This document shows positions 54,893 to 64,000 of a stretch of DNA of 64,000 bases, piece by piece. Every line of letters starts with the position of its first letter. Positions within the stretch are counted from its first letter, which is position 1. Under the pieces are notes generated by a model. It was not told the origin of the DNA. It worked only from the letters and a program-made list of their open reading frames with translations, and searched no databases. The stretch is from the NCBI GenBank assembly GCA_039707655.1, contig CM077675.1, positions 415,771,162-415,835,161 on the forward strand. The letters are read 5' to 3'. The translations under genes were made by a program, and so were the position numbers. Source of the DNA: Elymus sibiricus. Its lineage: Eukaryota; Streptophyta; Magnoliopsida; Poales; Poaceae.

Positions 54893-57800
54893 TGTCACAT
54901 CCCTACTTTTAGCATGCACTAAGATCCATGTTTGTGATTGCATCATGTTTAAAATTTCTTTAAACTTGAAATGGGGATGATCAAACCCTAGCACTATTTG
55001 AATTCAAATAGGTTCAACCAAAATATTTTTCAATGATCCAAAGTGGCCTTGTAAAATGTTCACCATCTCTGGAAAAATGTGGCAACATCAACCAGAGGTG
55101 ACTCATATTTTTACTTGTCATTTTGGTCTATTGAATTAATGCAATATGTTTCTGAATTGGGGTTATAAAATCCTATAAATAAGTTCATGACTCCAATAAA
55201 TTTGAAACTTGGCCAGGGCCTTTGGAATAATCTATTTAGAGCCGAGAAAAAGTTTCAGGTTTTCGCAAAATGATTTAGTGCCTAAATAAATCAGGACAAA
55301 CTACAGAAAATAGAAAACAGTAATAAAAGAAAAGGAAAAGGGGGCAACCTTACCTGCGGCCCAGGAAGGGGCTGGCCCAGCGGCCCAGCTGCCAGTCACC
55401 CCCAACCTCCTGCCAGGAGGACAGGGGCGTGTGACTGGGGCACGCCGGCACGCGCCAGGCGACCTCCTGCCTGCCTGCTCACCGCTGGAGGCCTCTGGGA
55501 GCGCTAGAGCGATGCCCCTACCCCGTGCCCCTCTTCTAATCTCCTCTGTCCTCATTCCCTCTCCCCTCTCGCTCGGTTCTTCGAGCTCGAGCGCCACCGA
55601 GGCCGCGCCGCCGTCGTTGCATAGCTCCGACCACCTCTAGCCGCCGCCGTCGAGCCCAGAAGCGCCGCATCGTCATCCTCTTCGTCATCGACGAGCACCG
55701 CAAGCCGGGACGCCCTGTGGAGCCGCCCCCGCGCCGTCGTCTACCTCGGGACCCGCCGGACGTCTCCGGTCGATTGGCCGGCCACTGCGCGTCCCCGACC
55801 TCGCCACCTGCTCCAGAAGAATCGCCGTGAGCGCCTCGACATTTCCCCCCTCATCCCTTCCTCAATTGCGAGCCGTAGCCACGCTAACCGCCGGCGACAT
55901 GGCCGGCGTGGCCAGAGCACAAGCCGTGCTCGTTTGAGCACTTCGGCGTGCTCGTAGGGGCCCGTAGTTTTTGCCCCGACCTCCAGCTCCTCCTTCCGCA
56001 GCCGTAGCGCCGCGCCCGTCCAAGCCGAGCTCCGGCCGTCGCGGGCAAGCTCACCGCCGACAGCTCCGGCTGCCCCTCGCCTCCCCAAGCGTCCCATGCG
56101 ATGCGGACGAGCAAGGGCTTCCCTCCGGTGCCCTCAGCTCGCCCAGAGGCCCCTTGCAGCGCCGCTCCGGCCGGACACCGCCGCATTCCAGGGTCGCCGA
56201 CGGCTAAACGCCGGTGGCTGACGTGGCGAGGCCATTAGCGCTAATCCCCCTGCTTAATTAGCCCCACATCCGCTGACAGTGGGCCCTACAGGTGGGTCAA
56301 ACACCAGTCAGCGCGGGGATTAACCCTGTGTCTATGACATATGGGTCCCACGTGTCAGGTTTGACCTGGACCGGGTCTGTTGACTGGCTGACATCATGAT
56401 GACGTCAGGCTAACGCAGTAAATGCATTTCTGGGTTTTAAATAATTCCAGAAAATGTTTAAAACTTAGAAAATTCATATAAATTAATCTGTAAGTCAGAT
56501 GAAAATAATTTATATATGAAAATTGATCAGAAAAATCCAATGAATCCATCTGTACCATTTTCATGCATGATAGAGCAACCTAAATAGGAGAACTTGGACA
56601 TTTTATTCAAATACGATATGTGATCTCACCTATGGAGTTGAATTTGAACCTTGGGTTCAAACCTACTTCATTTAAATCTGTTGCTAGATGCATTAGCTCA
56701 AACACATCACATTGCCATGTCATGTTCATGCATCATAATGTTGCATTCGATGTGTATTGATTTGTCCCCCTTCGATGGTTGTTCTTCGTGTTAGGCACTG
56801 TTCCGGAGGATACGGTCGAGTATCCATCTGAGGAGCAGTAACGTGTTGACGTCTTATCAGGCAAGCAACCCCCCTTGAACATCTCCGATACAATCCCACT
56901 CTCTTGCTCTTGCTCTCACTTATTGCATTAGGACAAAACGTTTCAACTTTTACATGTTCCGGTAGTTGAACCCATTCCTCTGCATGACTTGTCATTGTCA
57001 CAGTAAATAGCTAAACCAAGCAACCTAGCATACCTGGTAGATGCTTGAGCCATGTTGTGCCTCACCCTGCTATGCTTAGAGTTGTGTCAGGTCTGATTCA
57101 TCTGGGTGATGGACCGCAGTGAACTGGTTGTGTTCTGATGATGAGAGTTAAGTGGTGAACCTGATTTGGTAAAGGTAGCGATGAGAGGCCATGTTGGAGT
57201 ACATGGTGGGTTGTCTCATTGGGACCGTCCTTAAGAACTGAGTCATGTGTATGTTATCCAAGACCAGCTACTACCGCATATTGGGATCCTTAATTGACTC
57301 TCTCGACTTATTAATCACCCTGACCTCTGTCCAGGAGTTGCAACTAGTTTCTGGTGTTTGTAGGCCGTGCTAGTAGTCTACCGGGTGGCACCCCGTACAG
57401 GTGGACTTGGGTCAGACTAGGCATCGTGGCCCGGTGTACCAAGCGTAGTACCATCCATCGAGGTGGGCTTGGGAACCTTGCACACATCGTTTGGGGCCGT
57501 AGAGGAAACTTCGATCGGACTTCCTTGCGGGTTCAGTCTCAAATAGGCGATAAACCTGGACTAGAGTCTTGTGTGGTTATTCAGGTCGTGGCCGACTCCC
57601 TCGCTAGGCTTCCGCTTGAAGGTTGCCGAGGTGCCTTTTACGTGCACATGGCGGTAAGTGGTGGGAGCGTGTGTGACGAAGTACACCCCTGCAGGGTAAT
57701 AATCTATTCGAATAGCCGCGTCCGCGGATATGGACTACTTGGAGACTTATATGGTTCATAGACAACTTAATGGTTACTCATAAAATCCTCAAGACAAGTG

Positions 57801-58948
57801 TGAGTACCGTGGCTGGCACTCTCGTAGGAAGACAGGAGCGGATCCATGGTGGTGTATTGTTGTGGTGATAGTGGGCTCGTGTGTGTTTTCTCAAAATTAT
57901 TCAAAGTACTGATAGTCGTAGTACAGGATAGCCACTGAGTCAAAGCTGGCTTGCTGCATTGAACCCCACAACACCCTTGTTGATACCGATGCATATGTAG
58001 TTAGTTCTGATGTAAGTCTTGCTGAGTACCTCCGTACTCACCGTTGCTTTATTAAGGTTTTTGCAGAGGAGACACCAGTCTCGCTAGTGGTTTCCACGAT
58101 AAGATCGATGCCGACCAAGTAGCTTGGGAATCCTAGCCAGAGGTCTGGTTCCTATGGAGGGTCTTGTAGATAGACAGGCTTCCTCAGCCTTCTTCTTTTC
58201 TAGATGTCTGTACCCAGACATGTTAAGCTTCCGCTTGTTGCTTGTATGACTTGTGTGTTGGGTCATGTGACCCCTGCTTGTAATATCACACTATGTTGGC
58301 TCTTATGAGCCTTCTAAATAAACGTTGTGTTGTTGTATGGTTATGTTGTGATGCCATAGTTGTATCTATGCATATCGAGCATGTCGTGCGTACGTGTGAC
58401 ATGCAACGGTATATATGGGATTCGACACCTAGTTGTGTGCCTTTAGTAGTACTCTTTACAGGGAACTGCCTCTTTGTGCTTCCACTGAGCCTTGGTAGCT
58501 TGCTACTGCTCCGGACACATCGATTGACCGGCGTGTATCCTTCTTTGCTGCTGTGTCTGTCCCCTCGGGGAAATGTCTCGCAGTGTAATGGAGTCCCTGT
58601 AGCCTGCTACGACTCGTCTACGTGCAGTGATGACATTTATGTCCCACGGCGTAATGGAGTCCTTGTAGCTTGCTATGACTCGTCTACACACGCTAGAGGC
58701 CGACACCTGCATTGTTGGGTTACGTATGCCTGTCCCTGTACGGATGTGCCACTTGGGTTCTATAACTAGTCATGTCGACCCGGGTTCTTTGACATTTGAA
58801 TGCTAGCGACATATTCACATACGTGAGCCAAAAGGCGCAAACGGTCCCGGCCCAGGTAAGGTGGCAGCCGTGGTGTTAACCGTGCGTGAGGCCGCAATGT
58901 GATGTGTTACATGCTAGATTCTTATGGCTTAGGATCGGGGTCCCGACA
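54893..58948 (+). repeat. 5' LTR (4056 bp) of the right gypsy element
   Basis: From TGTCACATCCCTACTTTTAG to GGATCGGGGTCCCGACA. Long for a gypsy LTR. It contains a GC-rich part at 55330-56230 with overlapping chance frames on both strands and AT-rich parts elsewhere. A tandem pair near 58580-58690 (GTAATGGAGTCC(C/T)TGTAG(C)CTGCTA with CGACTCGTCTAC) is visible. No gene recognised inside. Confidence 0.9.
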
Positions 58949-58952
58949 GCGT

Positions 58953-58964
58953 TGGTATCAGAGC
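58953..58964 (+). other. primer binding site (tRNA initiator Met) of the right gypsy element
   Basis: TGGTATCAGAGC, complementary to the initiator tRNA-Met 3' end, four bases after the LTR end. Confidence 0.93.
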
Positions 58965-59439
58965 TGACTGACTATAGGACTACCAAGCCAAACTGGTTGA
59001 TGTTGAGTCTAGCAACTCTTTAGTTATATAAGGGAATTGATTGTGGAAGGGAACGTAAGGCTCTTTTTACTCCTTTCCCCATGTTATTCTGATTCTGAGT
59101 CACCCTCTTCCTTTTCTACGGGGATTAAGAACTAGGCTTCTTACCTATCTATTAGGATCTCGAGTTACTATTCCGTAGACTTATAGGAATGGTTGATCTG
59201 AGTTGCATTTCAGTCCTCGAGTGTTATCTGTGTAGCTTGTTAGCTCGTCCAGAATCTTGAGGTTGTGATGTTGAGGTGTCGTGGCACCTAAATCTTTGCA
59301 GGATGTCTCATTTCTGAGCATTCACAGCCGTTATGCCGTCCAATTTTCCCTAGGATCTCTATGGAGATCTAATGCTTTTGCATTCCTTCCTATTCATCTG
59401 GTATGCCATCCTGATTAATCCTAGTTTCTCATCCTCAGG

Positions 59440-62400
59440 ATGTCTCTCAGTAACCGAGTTGCCACTGGCCGCAAGAAGGGCCAAAGACGTGGAACCAGAG
59501 ATGCTGAAGTTCTGCCGGATTCACCTTCGTTGGCACAGTTCATGCTAGACATTGAGAAGGACAAGCGTGACTCAAATCGCTTGCTGGCCCGTATTGAGGA
59601 AAACACCGCACATCTGTGCGCTGAGACAGTGACCATCCGTGACTTCATCAAGCTGTATCCACCCACCTTCCATCACTCCATTGAGCCACTCGATGCAGAT
59701 GACTGGCTCCGTAGCATCACTAATAAGCTGCGTTCCGTGAACGTGGCTAAGGCTGACAAGGTCACCTATGCTACTTATCACCTGGAGGGTCCTGCTAGTA
59801 TATGGTGGGAGAACTATGAGACTATCATTCCAGCTGGCTAGATTCCTACCTGGGAAGAATTCACAGAGGCTTTTTGCGAGCATCATATTCCTCAGGGTCT
59901 TATTGACCGGAAAAGGAAAGAGTTATGTAACCTTACTCAGGGTAAGATGGTTGTAGATGCATATGGTCGAGAGTTAGAGAACCTTGCCCGTTATGCCACA
60001 GAAGAGGTGTCCACGGACGCTAAGAAGCAAGCTAGGTTCAGGAACGGTCTCAATCCAAAGTTGCGTCGTGACCTTCACCTGCATCATTGCGACACCTTCC
60101 AGGCTCTTGTGAACAAGGCCATCAATGCGGAGACAGCTCAGCTCACATATGAAGAGTCTCGCAAGCATAACCGTGACTTGGCTTCTACCTCCGGCTCTGG
60201 ATCTCAGAAGCGCCGGATTTGGGTTCCGAACTCATCACTTCCACCTGGATATGCGAGGCCATCCTATGTGGCGCCTCGTCCAACTCAGCCAAATGTTCCA
60301 CCCAAGCCTGCTGGTGGACCGCCTGCCAATGCGGTTCTGCGTGCAACCCAAGTGATTTGTTACAAGTGTGGAGAGCCAGGCCACATTGCTCGAAATTGCA
60401 CTCAGACCAATGTTGCTCCACCCCCGTCTGGAAAGTCTGTTGGTTGTAATAAGCCACCAGTCAAGACGATCCATGCCAAGCCAGCTGTCATTGATCGTGG
60501 TTGTGTGAACCACGTCTTAGCTGAAGAAGCTCATGAGGATCATGATGTTGTCCTTGGAACGCTCCTTGTAAATTGTCATCCAGCATCAGTTCTGTTTGAT
60601 ACTGGAGCATCACATTCCTTCATCTCGGAAGGCTATGCCCGGTTGCATGACATGTCATTTTGCGATATGCCAACTGCTCTTGAAGTTCAGACTCCAGGGT
60701 CTAGATGGAAGACCACGAGAATAAGCCATGGAAATGAAATCCTTGTTGATAGACTTGTGTTCCTTGCTTCGCTGATAGCTCTCAAGTCTTCAGATATTAA
60801 CATCATCTTGGGTATGGATTGGATGACAGCTCATCATGCCAAGATTGATTGCTCCACCAGGTCTGTTCAGCTCACTCACCCATCTGGCAAGATAGTCAAT
60901 GTTTCAACTCGAGTTGCAAAGCGTCAGCTCTATTCGCTCAATGCCAACCCTCTTCCTGAGCTTGAAGATATTCCGGTAGTCCGAGATTTTTCGGATGTCT
61001 TTCCAGAGGAATTGCCAGGCATTCCACCTGACAGGGATGTAGAGTTTGTGATAGACCTCATCCCAGGAACTGTTCCAATTTCAAGAAGACCTTATAAGAT
61101 GGCACCCTTGGAGCTAGCCGAGCTTAAGAAACAACTTGATGAGTCCTTGCAAAAGGGTTTCATCCGACCAAGCTCTTCTCCTTGGGCTTGTCCCGTCCTC
61201 TTTGTGAAGAAGAAGGATGGAACGGACCGAATGGTTGTAGATTACCGGCCCGTCAATATGGTCACAATAAAGAATAAGTATCCGCTCCCCAGGATCAATG
61301 ATTTGTATGATCTACTTGTTGGATCCTCAGTGTTCTCTAAGATGGATTTGAGGCTAGGCTACCATCAAATCAAGATCAAGAACGGTGACATACCCAAGAC
61401 AGCTTTTGTCACTCGTTATGGACAGTATGAGTATACGGTCATGTCTTTTGGTCTGACCAATGCACCAGCAACATTCTCCCATCTGATGAACTCAATATTC
61501 ATGGAGTACCTAGATAAGTTCGTCGTGGTTTACCTCGATGACATATTGATCTACTCAAAGAATGAAGCAGAGCATGCTGAACACCTCAGACTTGTGCTAG
61601 AAAAACTCAGAGAGCACCGCCTTTATGCCAAGTTCTCCAAGTGTGAATTTTGGTTACCAGAAGTGACCTATCTAGGTCATGTGATCTCCGGTAAGGGCAT
61701 TGCAGTCAACCCAGAAAGAGTTCAAGCCATTCTTGATTGGACTCCACCTGAAACAGTTAAGCAAGTTAGGAGTTTCCTTGGGTTAGCGAGCTATTGTCTC
61801 CGCTTCGTTGAGAACTTCTCCAAAGTTTCCAAGCCCCTGACGAAACTCCTCAAGAAAGATAAGAAGTTCGAGTGAACTCCACAATGTGAGCATAGTTTCC
61901 AGGAACTGAAAAGACGTCTGACCTCTGCTCCCGTGCTTGTGCCACCGGATTTCTCCAAAGACTTTGTCATCAATTGCGACGCGTCAAGACAAGGACTTGG
62001 ATGTGTTCTTATGCAAGACAGACAAGTGATCGCCTATGCATCTCGACAGTTGCACCCACATGAGGAAAATTGTCCAACACATGATTTGGAGCTTGCTGCA
62101 GTAGTCTATGCACTCAAGACATGGCGACATTACCTCCTTGGTAATCGTTGCGAGATTTACACCGATCATCAGAGTTTAAAATATATCTTCACCCAACCAG
62201 ATCTGAACCTCAGACAAAGATGATGGTTAGAGCTGATTAATGATTACGACTTAGGGATTACTTACACCCCAGGCAAGGCCAATGTCATGGCGGATGCATT
62301 AAGTCGTAAGTCGTACTGCAACAACCTTATGCTACAACAAAGCCAACCCCTTCTGCATGAGGAATTCTGCAAGCTTAACCTTCACATTATTCCCAGTGGA

Positions 62401-63919
62401 TCCCTTTCTACCTTGGTTGCAAAACCTACTCTGGAGGATCAGATCATATCCAGCCAGCAGTATGATGCGGGTATTACCCGGATCAAGAACAACATTGTGA
62501 AAGGAGTTGCTGGTAGTTTCTCCATGGATGGTAGAGGTGCAGTGTACTTGGGAACCAACTGGTAGTTCCTAAGAAGCGACAGCTTCGAGAGTTGATCCTT
62601 AAGGAGGCTCATGAATCTCCCCTCACAATTCATCCTGGCAGTACTAAGATGTATCAGGACCTACGCCAAAGTTCTGGTGGACTAGAATGAAGAGGGAAAT
62701 CGCTGAGTTCGTTGCAAACTGTGATGTTTGTCGTCGCGTGAAGGCAGAGCATCAGAGACCTGCTGGCACCCTTCAGCCTTTAGCTATTCCGGAGTGGAAA
62801 TGGGATAAAGTTGAAATGGACTTCATCACCGGATTTCCCAAGACCAAGAAAGGAAATAATGCCATCTTCGTGGTAATTGACCGCCTCTCCAAAGTGGCTC
62901 ATTTCCTTCCTGTCAAAGAGAGTATCACTGCTAGTCAGTTGGCTGACTTATACATCTCTCGAATAGTGTCTCTTCATGGTGTTCCATTAGAGATCAATTC
63001 AGACCGTGGAAGTCTTTTCACCTCTCGATTTTGGGAAAGTTTCTAGAATGCTATGGGAACCCATCTCTCCTTTAGCACTGCTTTTCACCCTCAGTCAAGT
63101 GGTCAGGTTGAAAGAATCAATCAGATACTCGAAGACATGCTCAGAGCTTGTGTCATCTCATTTGGAATGAATTGGGAGAAGTGTCTTCCATTTGCCGAGT
63201 TTGCGTATAACAATAGCTACCAATCTAGTCTGGGCAAAGCTCCATTCGAAGTTCTTTATGGACGAAGATGTCGAACACCTCTGAACTGGTCAGAAACCGG
63301 GGAAAGACAATTCTTTGGACCAGACATGATCCAGGAGGCAGACGAGCAAGTTTGTGTTATCCGGGAGAATCTCAAGACAGCTCAGTCTCGTCAGAAGAGC
63401 CAGTATGATCGCCATCATAAGGAAGTAATTTATGAGGTGGACGAAAAGGCTTACCTTCGGGTTACTCCTCTGAAGGGTACCCATCATTTCGGTATCAAGG
63501 GCAAGTTGGCCCCTCGTTACATTGGTCCCTTTCGCATTCTTGCTAAACGAGGAGAAGTTGCCTACCAATTGGAACTGCCCCCTCAGCTTTCCAGAGTTCA
63601 TGATGTCTTCCACGTGTCTCAACTCAGGCGTTGCTTCAAGGATCCTATCCGTGAAGTGGACCACGAAATGCTTGATCTTCAAGATGATCTTTCATATCGG
63701 GAATATCATGTTCGTATTCTCGATCAAGCTGAGCGTGTCACCCGGCGTCGGAACATCAAATTTCTCAAGGTTCAATGGTCGCAACATTCGGAGAATGAAG
63801 CTACGTGGAAACGAGAAGATCGTCTTCGACTTGAGTATCCGGCCCTTTTCCCGATGACTCCTGAATCTCGGGACGCGATTCTTTTAAGTGGGGGTGAGTT
63901 GTCACATCCCTACTTTTAG
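59440..63919 (+). pseudogene. chromovirus gag-pol polyprotein with four stops and two frameshifts
   Basis: ATG at 59440 (MSLSNRVATGRKKGQRRG). Domains: gag (LEGPASIWWENYE); CCHC zinc knuckle [14 protein letters not shown] near 60358; protease [13 protein letters not shown] near 60590; reverse transcriptase with [14 protein letters not shown] near 61525; RNase [17 protein letters not shown] near 61972; integrase zinc part CDVCRRVKAEHQ, then EMDFITGFP, NSDRGSLFTSRFW and the AFHPQSSGQVERIN region; C-terminal chromodomain-like HVRILDQAERVTRRRNIKFL with NEATWKREDRL. Stops in an otherwise shared frame: TAG 59839, TGA 61873, TGA 62221, TAG 63044. One-base losses near 62561 and 62665 shift the frame. 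The last frame reads into the LTR to 63919. Each stop fits one C-to-T or G-to-A change. Dead as it stands. Confidence 0.95.
63884..63899 (+). other. polypurine tract of the right gypsy element
   Basis: TAAGTGGGGGTGAGT directly precedes the 3' LTR start TGTCACATCCC. It overlaps the end of the pol frame. Confidence 0.8.
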
Positions 63920-64000
63920 CATGCACTAAGATCCATGTTTGTGATTGCATCATGTTTAAAATTTCTTTAAACTTGAAATGGGGATGATCAAACCCTAGCA
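63900..64000 (+). repeat. start of the 3' LTR of the right gypsy element
   Basis: 101 bp, identical base for base to 54893-54993. The rest lies outside the window. Confidence 0.95.

Larger units (their letters stand above)
54893..64000 (+). mobile_element. Ty3/gypsy chromovirus (Tekay/Del-like) with 4-kb LTRs, 3' end cut by window
   Basis: Plus-strand element: 5' LTR 54893-58948, initiator-Met primer site, gag-pol 59440-63919, polypurine tract, and the first 101 bp of the 3' LTR from 63900. These 101 bp are identical to the start of the 5' LTR. The order protease, reverse transcriptase, RNase H, integrase, chromodomain marks a gypsy chromovirus. The left target duplication would be GATCT (54888-54892). 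Gag-pol contains four stops and two frameshifts. Confidence 0.93.

Noticed and set aside
55300..56230. Several GC-rich frames on both strands
   Set aside because: They lie inside the 5' LTR of the right gypsy element, overlap each other and show no family resemblance.
57354..57761. 135-codon frame in the right gypsy LTR
   Set aside because: It is inside the LTR, upstream of the primer site, and has no retroelement or host domain.

Overview
The window is nuclear DNA of a large-genome grass, almost certainly of the tribe Triticeae (wheat, goatgrass or barley group). The evidence is the transposon mix: an Angela/BARE-type copia element, an Athila/Tat-type gypsy element, a chromovirus gypsy element, CACTA elements with TTTAGTCCCGGTT subterminal repeats, an Au-type SINE fragment and Stowaway MITEs. 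It surrounds a single spliced host gene whose product matches grass heavy-metal ATPases of the HMA2 type. Transposable elements and their debris make up most of the sequence.

Layout. 1-3853: 5' part of a minus-strand Ty3/gypsy element (LTR, tRNA-Asp primer site, frameshifted gag-protease). About 4380-10886: left-truncated CACTA element (CACTA-1) with a broken TNPD transposase and a 339-bp tandem array. 10887-17801: intergenic DNA with small elements (Harbinger-like and Stowaway MITEs, a LINE scrap, a candidate Helitron, an Au SINE fragment, foldbacks). 17802-26217: a complete minus-strand copia element with a perfect 5-bp target duplication, which splits an older inverted-repeat sequence whose second half ends about 0.5 kb before the host promoter. 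27976-35919: the host gene, nine exons coding for 1011 residues with an intact P1B-ATPase catalytic core and a His/Cys-rich tail. 36505-54447: a second CACTA element (CACTA-2). It carries a Transposase_24/Ulp1-like gene interrupted by a nested non-autonomous gypsy element (39355-46628), a second copy of the 339-bp array, and a two-exon DEDDy 3'-5' exonuclease-like gene where its TNPD transposase should be. 54893-64000: a gypsy chromovirus with 4-kb LTRs and a gag-pol broken by stops; its 3' LTR runs off the window.

How the parts relate. Only the HMA2-like gene looks functional as host coding sequence: every splice site has a GT/AG boundary and all phases join. It lies in a gap of roughly 9 kb between transposons, which come to about 0.5 kb from its TATA box and 0.6 kb from its stop codon. 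The transposon genes are nearly all dead, and nine of nine in-frame stops examined can be explained by one C-to-T or G-to-A transition, as expected for methylated repeats.

Best candidates for something noteworthy: the exonuclease gene apparently replacing the transposase inside CACTA-2; the reading frame of the CACTA-2 Ulp1 gene that is restored exactly when the nested retrotransposon is removed; a foldback with 51-bp arms and a 3-nt loop in CACTA-2; and a diverged tandem duplication of 0.9-1.3 kb units in intron 2 of the HMA2-like gene. No wholly new system is evident. Family assignments rest on motif reading and memory of known families, not on database searches.
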